NCBI RefSeq assembly: GCF_001612785.1
Contig: NZ_BDBC01000049.1
Coordinates: 1 to 64,000 of the forward strand
Direction: 5' to 3'
Source: Nocardia beijingensis NBRC 16342
GTDB taxonomy: Bacteria > Actinomycetota > Actinomycetes > Mycobacteriales > Mycobacteriaceae
Length of the DNA stretch: 64,000 bases
The position numbers and the translations under genes are program-made. The notes beneath the pieces are model-generated. The model was not told the origin of the DNA and did not search any database. It worked only from the letters and a program-made list of their open reading frames with translations. This document shows, piece after piece, positions 57,467 to 64,000 of this stretch (positions within the stretch are counted from its first letter, which is position 1; each line of letters begins with the position of its first letter).

Positions 57467-57985
57467 TCACGACTGGTGCGGGTCGGCGTCGTTGCCGTGC
57501 AACGATTTCCGGATCCGGTCCAGGCGCTCACGCGCGGCCTGCTCACGTGCCTGCCATTGTTCGTCCACGCTGCGGCCCGCCGGAGTCTGCCGGTCGAGTT
57601 CGCCCATCCCCTGCGCGGCCCCGTAGCGATGCTCGACCTTATCGCGAACTGACTCGAAAGTAGGAACACCGGAGGCCGAATATCCGCCGCCGCCGACGGA
57701 CTCCGGCATACCCGTCGGCGGTACCGGTACCGCCGGTACCGTGGAACTGCCGCCCACCTGGCCCGACGCGTCCGGCGTCGGCGGTGCGAGCATGGGCTCG
57801 CCGGGTGGGGTGGTAGGAGTCACATCGCCGACCGCCGCCGTATCACCGGTTTCCAACAGCCCGACCAGCGCCGCGTGGACCGCCGCGAAACCGGGACGCC
57901 CCGCCGTGGCGGCCAGCAGGACACCGGCCAGCTCCGCGTCGGACAGTCCGGCCAACCGGCTCGCGATCTCGCTGTTGTCGCTCAT
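57467..57985 (-). CDS. Unknown acidic/proline-rich protein
   Basis: 172 residues in three parts: a helical N-terminus (about 1-50; LAGLSDAELAGVLLAATAGRPGFAAVHAAL), a low-complexity Pro/Thr/Gly linker (about 55-105) and a charged coiled-coil-like end (EQWQAREQAARERLDRIRKSL). No signal peptide or known domain. It is upstream of the unknown helical gene, same strand. Function cannot be inferred. Confidence 0.6.
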   Translation of the reverse strand: MSDNSEIASRLAGLSDAELAGVLLAATAGRPGFAAVHAALVGLLETGDTAAVGDVTPTTPPGEPMLAPPTPDASGQVGGSSTVPAVPVPPTGMPESVGGGGYSASGVPTFESVRDKVEHRYGAAQGMGELDRQTPAGRSVDEQWQAREQAARERLDRIRKSLHGNDADPHQS

Positions 57986-58022
57986 ACCGCCAGGCTACGC
58001 ACGCTCGACCGCCACCGGCCGT

Positions 58023-58790
58023 TCACGAGCGCACGCGCGCACCCGCCCACTCGCGCACCAGGTCGTACCAGGCCGAGCCGCCGACGACGATCAGATCGTT
58101 GTGCCCGGCCCCGGGGAAGACGACGAGCCGCTTCGGCTCCCGCGCCGCGGCGTAGAGGCGCTGCGCGTGCCGCAGCGGCAGCAGTTCGTCCTGGTCGCCG
58201 TGCATGATCAGCACCGGGGCGCGCAGCGCGCGAATGCGGCGTTCGTTCGGGTAGGCGTTCGGCACCAGTGGCGCGGGCAGGAACGGATACACCGAGCGAG
58301 CCGCGTCCCGCAGGCCGCTGAACGTGGACATCAACATCACTCCGGCAGGCGGATGGTGCTGCGCCAGCTCGAGCACGACGCCGCCGCCGAGGGACTTGCC
58401 CAGGTACAGCACGCGATTCGGATCGACGCCGGGTTGCGCCAGCAACGCGCCGCGCGCGGCCCGCGCGTCCAGGTAGGTGCCGTGCTCGGTCGGTTTCCCG
58501 GTGCTGCGCCCGTATCCGCGGTAGTCGAAGGCCAGCACGTCGAAACCGGCCTGGGTGAGCAAGGCGAAGATCGGCACCCGGTCGCCGAGATTGCCCGCGT
58601 TGCCGTGCGCGAACAGGATGTGCCCGACCGAATCGCGGGCGGGCATCCACCACGCGTGCACCGTCTCACCGTCGGAGGTGGGCAGCGACACGTCGGTGTA
58701 CTCCATGCCGAGCAGCGCCGGGGTCTGCAACACCCTCCGCTCCGGCAGATAGGTCAGCGCGTTGAGGATCGGACGGGCCGGGTGTCGCAT
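58023..58790 (-). CDS. Alpha/beta hydrolase (BEM46/abhydrolase 12-like)
   Basis: 255 residues from the ATG at 58790. Oxyanion region FAHGNAGNLGDR, RGYGRSTG, nucleophile serine in LYLGKSLGGGVVLE (about 130-143), acid in LIMHGDQDELLP and His in FPGAGHNDLI: a complete catalytic triad. The layout matches bacterial relatives of BEM46/ABHD17-type serine hydrolases (de-acylating or peptidase-like). No signal peptide. It lies about 160 bp downstream of pheT on the same strand. Substrate unknown. Confidence 0.82.
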   Translation of the reverse strand: MRHPARPILNALTYLPERRVLQTPALLGMEYTDVSLPTSDGETVHAWWMPARDSVGHILFAHGNAGNLGDRVPIFALLTQAGFDVLAFDYRGYGRSTGKPTEHGTYLDARAARGALLAQPGVDPNRVLYLGKSLGGGVVLELAQHHPPAGVMLMSTFSGLRDAARSVYPFLPAPLVPNAYPNERRIRALRAPVLIMHGDQDELLPLRHAQRLYAAAREPKRLVVFPGAGHNDLIVVGGSAWYDLVREWAGARVRS

Positions 58791-58949
58791 GCCCACGTTC
58801 TTACTCCTCGCCAGACAAGGCCGGGTCGAGCGGGCGCCGCGGCAAAGGTTCCGAGCGCGCCCGGCTGCGGTCGTGCCGCGCGGCTCCGGTCGCCGCACCG
58901 ACCGGCGTCGATCAGCGAACCCCGGGCCCCGCGGCCCAGCTCCACCGCG

Positions 58950-61457
58950 TCAGCCCCGCAGCACCGCGCCTACCGCGTCGGCCGCCGCCGCGACCGCCGC
59001 GTCGCGCGCGGCACTGGCCTCGTCCTCGGTGAGCGTCCGATCGGTGGCCCGGAAACGCAGGGCGTAGGTGAGCGACTTGCGTCCCTCGCCGGCCTGAGCG
59101 CCCTCGTACACGTCGAACAGCGCGATGTCCTCCAGCAGCTCGCCGCCGCCGGTGCGCAGCGCGGACTCGACGGACGCCGCCGGGATCGCCTTCTCGACGC
59201 TCACCGAGACGTCCTGGAGCACCGCGGGGAACGGCGACACGATCGGGACCGGCCGGGATTCCCGCAGCGGCAGCGCGTCCAGGTCGAGTTCCACGGCGCA
59301 GGTGCGCGGCGGCAGACCGGAACGCTCCAGCACGGCGGGATGCAACTCACCCGCGTGGCCGACGACCGTTCCGTCCACCACCAGCTCGGCGCAGCGACCG
59401 GGATGCCAGGGCAGATGAGCCGCCGGACGGCGCTCGATGGTCACCCCGGCCGCGTCGCCGACGGCGTCGGCGAGGGCGAACGCGTCGGCGGCTTCGGCCG
59501 GACGACCCGGCCCCCACGGCCCGCGCGGCTCGCGGCGGCCGGTCAGGACGGCGGCCACGTGCACCGGCTGCTCGGGCAGCGATTCCAGCAGCTCGGCGAT
59601 CTCCTCGTCGGTGGGACGCCGGTCCACCGGCAGCGGGTCGACCGGCCTGGTCTTCGCCCCCGGCAGCACGACTTGCGCGATGCCGTAGATCGCCAGGTCA
59701 CGCGCGCCGCGCGAGATGTTGCGGACGGCCACCTCCAGCAGGCCGGGCAGCAGGGTGGTGGCCAGCTCGGCGCGTTCCACGTCGAGCGGGTTCAGCACCT
59801 TCGTGGTGGCGCGGCGCGGGTCGTCGGCGTCCAGACCCCAGGTGTCGAACACTCCGGCGGGCAGGAACACCGGCGGCGGTACCTCCACGGCCCCGGCGAA
59901 CGCCAGCGCGCGGCTGACGGCGCGGCGACGGCGCTGGGTCGGCGTGAGCCCGCGCCCGGCCGGTGCGGTGGGCAGCACGGACGGGATCTGCTCGAGACCC
60001 TCCAGCCGCAGCACCTCCTCCACCAGGTCGGCGGGCTGGGCCAGGTCGGGCCGCCAGCTCGGCGGGGTCACCACCAGCTGTCCGTGCCCGGCTTCGCTGA
60101 CGCCCACCTCGACCGTGCAGCCGATCTGGGCAAGGCGGCGCGCGGAGGTCCCGGTCGGGTAGGTGACGCCCGCGACGCGGTCGGCCAGATCGATGTCCAT
60201 CCGGATGGGCTCGGGAGCCGGGACCGGGATGCGGACATCGGTGAGCACGGGTTCGATCGTGCCGCCGGTGATCTCGGCAAGCAGCGTGGCCGCCCGATCG
60301 AGCGCGGCCACGTTGATCTCCGGATCGACGACCCGCTCGTACCGCTTACCCGCCTCCGACACCAGCTTGTGCCTGCGCGCGGTGCGGTAGATCAGCAACG
60401 GGTTCCAGGTGGCCGCCTCGAGCAGGATGTCGGTGCTGTCCGCGCCGACTTCGGTACTCGCGCCGCCCATCACCCCGGCCAGCGAGATGACGCCGGAGTC
60501 GTCGGCGATCACCACGTCCTCGGCGTCGAGCGTGCGCTCCACGTCGTCCAGGGTGCGCAGCGTCTCGCCGCGGTGCGCGGAACGGACCACCAGACCACCG
60601 GACACCTTGCTCGCGTCGAAGGCGTGCAGCGGCTGCCCCAGCTCGAGCATCACGTAGTTGGTCACGTCCACCGCGGGCGAGATCGGGCGCACGCCCGACA
60701 GCAACAGCCTGCGCTGCAACCACCAGGGACTCACCGCGTTCGGGTCCACGCCGGTGACCCGCCGTGCCGCGAAACGGGTGCACCGGGAATCCGGCTCGAC
60801 CCGGATCGACCAGGCTTCCTGCTCGTGGTCGGGCAGGGTGCGCACCGCCGGATCGGCGTACTCGAGATCGAAGCCGCAGGCCAGCTCGCGCGCCAGGCCG
60901 CGAACCGAGAAGCAGTAGCCGCGATCGGGCGTGATGTTCAGCTCGACGACCGTGTCGTCCAGACCGAGCAGCGCGTTGGCGTCGGCGCCCGGCTCCGCGG
61001 TGCCCGGTTCCAGCACCAGGATGCCGGAATGGTCCTTGCCGATGCCCAGTTCGGCGACCGAGCAGATCATCCCGTTGGAGACATGGCCGTAGGTCTTGCG
61101 CGAGGTGATCTGGAACCCGCCGGGCAGCACACCGCCGGGCAGCACCACGACCACCAGGTCACCGACCCGGAAATTCCTGGCGCCGCAGATGATCTCCTGC
61201 AACTCGGGCTTGCCGACGTCCACCTTGCAGAAGCGGATCGGCTTCTTGAACTCGGTCAGTTCGGTGATCTCGGCGACGCGGCCGACCACCAGCGGCGCGC
61301 CGGCCTCCTCCGTGCCCGTGATCCGCTCCAGCTTGTCGAGCTCTTCGACTTCCAGCCCGACCCGGACGAATCCCGCGTCGAGCTCCTCCGGCGTCACCGA
61401 CCACTCCGGGTTGGTGCGCTGGATGATGTCGGTCAGCCAGGACTGCGCTACTCGCAC
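58950..61457 (-). CDS. pheT: Phenylalanyl-tRNA synthetase beta subunit
   Basis: 835 residues from a GTG. N-terminal core and OB-fold tRNA-binding insert (FCKVDVGKPELQEIICGARNFRVGDLVVVVLPGGVLPGG), B3/B4 editing region, B5 domain and the C-terminal FDX-ACB anticodon-binding domain (PRPVP...FPAVLQDVSVSVEKAIPAASV) are all recognisable. It forms the alpha2-beta2 enzyme with PheS, encoded 33 bp upstream, and charges tRNA-Phe. Length is normal. Confidence 0.96.
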   Translation of the reverse strand: MRVAQSWLTDIIQRTNPEWSVTPEELDAGFVRVGLEVEELDKLERITGTEEAGAPLVVGRVAEITELTEFKKPIRFCKVDVGKPELQEIICGARNFRVGDLVVVVLPGGVLPGGFQITSRKTYGHVSNGMICSVAELGIGKDHSGILVLEPGTAEPGADANALLGLDDTVVELNITPDRGYCFSVRGLARELACGFDLEYADPAVRTLPDHEQEAWSIRVEPDSRCTRFAARRVTGVDPNAVSPWWLQRRLLLSGVRPISPAVDVTNYVMLELGQPLHAFDASKVSGGLVVRSAHRGETLRTLDDVERTLDAEDVVIADDSGVISLAGVMGGASTEVGADSTDILLEAATWNPLLIYRTARRHKLVSEAGKRYERVVDPEINVAALDRAATLLAEITGGTIEPVLTDVRIPVPAPEPIRMDIDLADRVAGVTYPTGTSARRLAQIGCTVEVGVSEAGHGQLVVTPPSWRPDLAQPADLVEEVLRLEGLEQIPSVLPTAPAGRGLTPTQRRRRAVSRALAFAGAVEVPPPVFLPAGVFDTWGLDADDPRRATTKVLNPLDVERAELATTLLPGLLEVAVRNISRGARDLAIYGIAQVVLPGAKTRPVDPLPVDRRPTDEEIAELLESLPEQPVHVAAVLTGRREPRGPWGPGRPAEAADAFALADAVGDAAGVTIERRPAAHLPWHPGRCAELVVDGTVVGHAGELHPAVLERSGLPPRTCAVELDLDALPLRESRPVPIVSPFPAVLQDVSVSVEKAIPAASVESALRTGGGELLEDIALFDVYEGAQAGEGRKSLTYALRFRATDRTLTEDEASAARDAAVAAAADAVGAVLRG

Positions 61458-61490
61458 TTGACGTTTCGCTCTCTCGATCGAAGGGTGGGG

Positions 61491-62552
61491 TCAGGACCGG
61501 ATGCCGAAGGGCAGCGTGAAACGCACGTCGCCCTCGACGATGTCGCGCATGTCCGGGATGCCGTTGCGGAACTGCAGCGTGCGCTCCAGGCCCATGCCGA
61601 ACGCGAACCCGCTGTACACCTCGGGATCGATCCCGCTGGCGATCAGCACCTTCGGGTTCACCATGCCGCAGCCGCCCCATTCGACCCAGCCCGCACCGCC
61701 CTTCTTGTCCGGGAACCACACGTCGACCTCGGCGGAGGGCTCGGTGAACGGAAAGTAGTTGGGGCGCATGCGCGTGCGGGTCTGCGGCCCGAACAGCGCG
61801 CGGGCGAACGCGTCCAGCGTGCCGCGCAGATGCGCCATCGTCAGGCCCTTGTCCACCGCCAGACCCTCGACCTGGGAGAACACCGGCGTGTGCGTGGCGT
61901 CCAGCTCGTCGGTGCGGAAGGTGCGTCCTGGGCAGACCACGTAGATCGGCAGCTCGCGTTCCAGCATCGAGCGCACCTGTACCGGCGAGGTGTGCGTGCG
62001 CAGCACCTGGCGGGAGCCCTCGGGCGCGATGTGGAAGGTGTCCTGCATGGTGCGCGCCGGATGGTCGGGCAGGAAGTTCAGCGCGTCGAAGTTGAAGTGC
62101 TCGGTCTCCACCTCGGGACCTTCGGCGACCTCCCAGCCCATGGCGACGAACACGTCGGCGATCTGCTCGGAGATGACGGTGATGGGATGCCGCGCGCCGA
62201 CGGCCGCGCGGCGCGCGGGCAGCGTCACGTCGATGGTCTCGGCGACCAGCACGGCGGCGTCGCGCTCGGCCAGCAACGCGGCGCGGCGGGACTCGAACGC
62301 CTCCGACACCCTCGACCTGGCGACGTTGACCCGTTTGCCCGCGTCGGCCTTCTCCGACTTGGGCAGGCTGCCCAGCGCGCGTTGCGCCAGCGCGAGCGGC
62401 GCCTTGCCGCCGAGGTGCTCGGTTTTCGCGACCGCGAGCGCATCCAGGTCGGCGGCAGCGGCGAACGCCTTCTCGGCGGCCGCCGCTGCCGCGGCCAGTG
62501 CCTCCTCGGTCAGCGCTGCGTTCTGCTCGCCTGCGTCGATGTCGTCGGCCAC
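61491..62552 (-). CDS. pheS: Phenylalanyl-tRNA synthetase alpha subunit
   Basis: 353 residues from a GTG. An N-terminal coiled coil (about 10-90) that binds tRNA-Phe is followed by the class II core: motif 2 region FRTDELDATHTPVFSQVEGLAVDK and motif 3 FGMGLERTLQFRNGIPD (about 320-336). The product attaches Phe to its tRNA with PheT. In related genomes pheST sit near the arg operon, as here (about 25 kb away). I see no T-box antiterminator or leader peptide in the 130 bp upstream. Confidence 0.96.
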   Translation of the reverse strand: MADDIDAGEQNAALTEEALAAAAAAAEKAFAAAADLDALAVAKTEHLGGKAPLALAQRALGSLPKSEKADAGKRVNVARSRVSEAFESRRAALLAERDAAVLVAETIDVTLPARRAAVGARHPITVISEQIADVFVAMGWEVAEGPEVETEHFNFDALNFLPDHPARTMQDTFHIAPEGSRQVLRTHTSPVQVRSMLERELPIYVVCPGRTFRTDELDATHTPVFSQVEGLAVDKGLTMAHLRGTLDAFARALFGPQTRTRMRPNYFPFTEPSAEVDVWFPDKKGGAGWVEWGGCGMVNPKVLIASGIDPEVYSGFAFGMGLERTLQFRNGIPDMRDIVEGDVRFTLPFGIRS

Positions 62553-62683
62553 GATGCTCCGTCTCTCCCCTGGGGATCAATTCGCGGGCGCCGCTGCTCG
62601 CCTGCCCGCATTGCTGCTGGTCGCAATCGTATTCGATGGGCGATGACGGATTCACGCGGATTACCCGCCGCGCCGCGCGCGCC

Positions 62684-62698
62684 GTGTGGTAGCCACAC
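62684..62698. promoter_or_regulatory. GTGTGG-TAG-CCACAC dyad upstream of pheS
   Basis: Perfect 6-bp inverted repeat with a 3-bp loop, about 130 bp upstream of the pheS start. Could be an operator or part of a transcript hairpin; nothing else in the region supports a role. Confidence 0.25.
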
Positions 62699-62812
62699 AC
62701 TCGGACGTGCCGAGGCCCGGCCGAAGAGCGCTGTCGCGCACCGTCACCCGTCCCGAACGGCACGGACTCGCAGGCGGCGCGCCGGGAGAGGGCAGTTCCG
62801 GCGGCCGCGGCC

Positions 62813-62851
62813 GAACGCCCGGCCGGGGCGATAGCCTGCGGCCGGGCGTTC
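62813..62851 (-). terminator. Terminator of the MFS gene
   Basis: 13-bp perfect arms (62813-62825 and 62839-62851) with a 13-nt loop begin 9 bp after the MFS stop. Very GC-rich, no U tract. Confidence 0.7.
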
Positions 62852-62860
62852 CGCGACGGT

Positions 62861-64000
62861 TCAGCGCGCGACGGTGACGTGGGCGGGCAGCAACCGCGAC
62901 ACCAGCGCGCCGACGGCGACGATCGCGGCGCCGACCCACACCGCGGGCACCAGTCCGTCGACGTAGCTCTGCGGGTCCAGGTAGGAGCCCTGCGCGGCGA
63001 ACACCGACGCCAGCACCGCGACGCCCATGGCGACACCGACTTCCCGCAGGGTGTTGTTGGTTCCCGAGGCCATCGCGCGGTCCTGCTCCGCGGCCGCGGC
63101 CATCACCACGGTGGCGCTCGGCGCGAAGGTCAGGCCCATGCCGATGCCGCCGAGCACGAACGGACCCACGAACGACAGATAACTCGCGTCGACGGAGGTG
63201 ACCGCGGCCATCCAGGCCAGCGCGACGGCGAGCGCCACCTGCCCGGTGGTGAGCAGGGCGCGGGCGCCGACCTTGTCGACGATCAGACCCGCCAGCGGAG
63301 CGACGACCATCGGCGCCATCGTCCACGGCATGGTGCGGATACCGGATTGCAGCGGGCCGTAGCCCTGCACGATCTGGAAGTACTGGGCGAGCAGGAAGAT
63401 CGAGCCGAAGACGCCCATCGAGAAGGTGAAGCCGGTCGCGTTGCTCACCCGGAACGCGCGGGAGCGGAACAAGCGCAGCGGCAGCATCGGCTCCGGCGTG
63501 CGCAGCTCCCAGACGATCAGGCAGCCCAGCAGCACCGCGCCGCCGACCAGCGCGGACAGCACGCCAGGAGACGTCCAGCCGTCCTCGGCGCCGTGGATCA
63601 CGCCCCACACCACGGCGAGCACGCCGCCCGCCGACAGCAGCAGCCCCAGCAGGTCGACTCGCCTGCTGCCGCCCCACGACTCCGTCAGCACCCGCAGCGC
63701 GAACGGCAGCACGATCAGGCCGATCGGCACGTTGACCCAGAAGATCCACTGCCAGCTCAGTCCCTCGACGACGGCGCCGCCGATGAGCGGGCCCAGCGCG
63801 ACGCCGAGGCCGGCGATCCCGCCCCAGATGCCGATGGCGGCGCTGCGCATCTTCTCCGGCACCGCGGCAGACAACAGCGTCAGCGACAGCGGCATGACGC
63901 CGGCGGCCCCGAAGCCCTGTACCGCCCGCGCCGCGATGAGCATGCCAGGTCCGGTCGCCAGCGCGCAGACCGCGGAAGCCAGCGTGAACACCGCGATGCC
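62861..64000 (-). CDS. MFS drug exporter, DHA2-like (N-terminus beyond right edge)
   Basis: About 380 C-terminal residues are visible. Motif-rich sequence of the 14-helix DHA2 (EmrB/QacA-like) group: the motif GPGMLIAARAVQGFGAAGVMPLSLTLLSAAVPEKMRSAAIGIWGGIAGLGVALGPLIGG spans helices 4-5, followed by many further helices. It exports small molecules with proton exchange; substrate unknown. The gene is upstream of pheST in the same orientation but separated by a terminator. The true start is outside the window. Confidence 0.85.
   Translation of the reverse strand, partial: GIAVFTLASAVCALATGPGMLIAARAVQGFGAAGVMPLSLTLLSAAVPEKMRSAAIGIWGGIAGLGVALGPLIGGAVVEGLSWQWIFWVNVPIGLIVLPFALRVLTESWGGSRRVDLLGLLLSAGGVLAVVWGVIHGAEDGWTSPGVLSALVGGAVLLGCLIVWELRTPEPMLPLRLFRSRAFRVSNATGFTFSMGVFGSIFLLAQYFQIVQGYGPLQSGIRTMPWTMAPMVVAPLAGLIVDKVGARALLTTGQVALAVALAWMAAVTSVDASYLSFVGPFVLGGIGMGLTFAPSATVVMAAAAEQDRAMASGTNNTLREVGVAMGVAVLASVFAAQGSYLDPQSYVDGLVPAVWVGAAIVAVGALVSRLLPAHVTVAR

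Noticed and set aside
62553..62700. T-box riboswitch or Phe leader peptide before pheS
   Set aside because: No AGGGTGG-type antiterminator sequence and no run of Phe codons were found.
57741..62834. Very long open frame (about 1,700 codons) on the plus strand over pheT and pheS
   Set aside because: It is antisense to well-supported pheT/pheS and other genes, and its translation is low complexity with many Arg/His/Gln residues. High GC makes such frames common.

Overview
The window is high-GC, mostly actinobacterial-looking DNA. Its gene content fits the Mycobacteriales, most likely Nocardia or a close relative. The evidence is an Rv1683-type lipase/ligase fusion, DUF3558 lipoprotein, orphan WXG100 pair with a type VII (ESX) style effector, a conservon (sensor/roadblock/DUF742/GTPase) and an argCJBDFR operon near argGH and pheST. 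Genus assignment is inference from gene content only. No rRNA, tRNA, intact insertion sequence or CRISPR array was seen.

Layout. 1-6482: envelope glycan genes: two tandem paralogous GT-C-like membrane proteins, a GtrA flippase-like protein, a family 2 glycosyltransferase and a WecE-like aminotransferase. 6510-10117: a methyltransferase and the lipase/acyl-CoA-ligase fusion. 10890-15350: a complete 2-methylisoborneol (2-MIB) cluster made of a cyclic-nucleotide-domain family 2B encapsulin shell, 2-MIB synthase with a long repeat-bearing N-terminal tail, GPP 2-methyltransferase and a translationally coupled IPP isomerase, closed by a strong hairpin. 15988-19006: Asp/Glu/hydantoin-type racemase, NCS1 permease and GntR regulator. 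19193-23404: serine hydrolase, threonine dehydratase, SMR pump and a P450 that lacks the ExxR motif.

23428-36804: arginine biosynthesis. argG and argH are separated from argCJBDFR by about 4.3 kb holding a decayed tyrS fragment, an hsdR C-terminal fragment and a four-gene ESX effector islet (two WXG100 proteins, a 548-residue protein with a lysozyme/transglycosylase-like C-terminus, and a membrane-anchored candidate immunity protein). Nearly identical ArgR-type operators precede argC and argG, so the two halves are probably still co-regulated.

36905-46782: small regulator-enzyme modules, mostly divergent: ArsR with an ICL/PEPM protein, ECF42 sigma with DGPF and RibD-like proteins, two WYL regulators beside a flavin-binding oxidoreductase and an epoxide hydrolase, and TetR beside an FAD monooxygenase. 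Several have clear palindromes in the divergent gap. 46875-51472: D-serine dehydratase-like enzyme, PEP carboxylase and a VOC protein. 51657-55588: conservon. 55870-64000: lipoprotein, two unknown proteins, alpha/beta hydrolase, pheT-pheS and an MFS pump running off the right edge.
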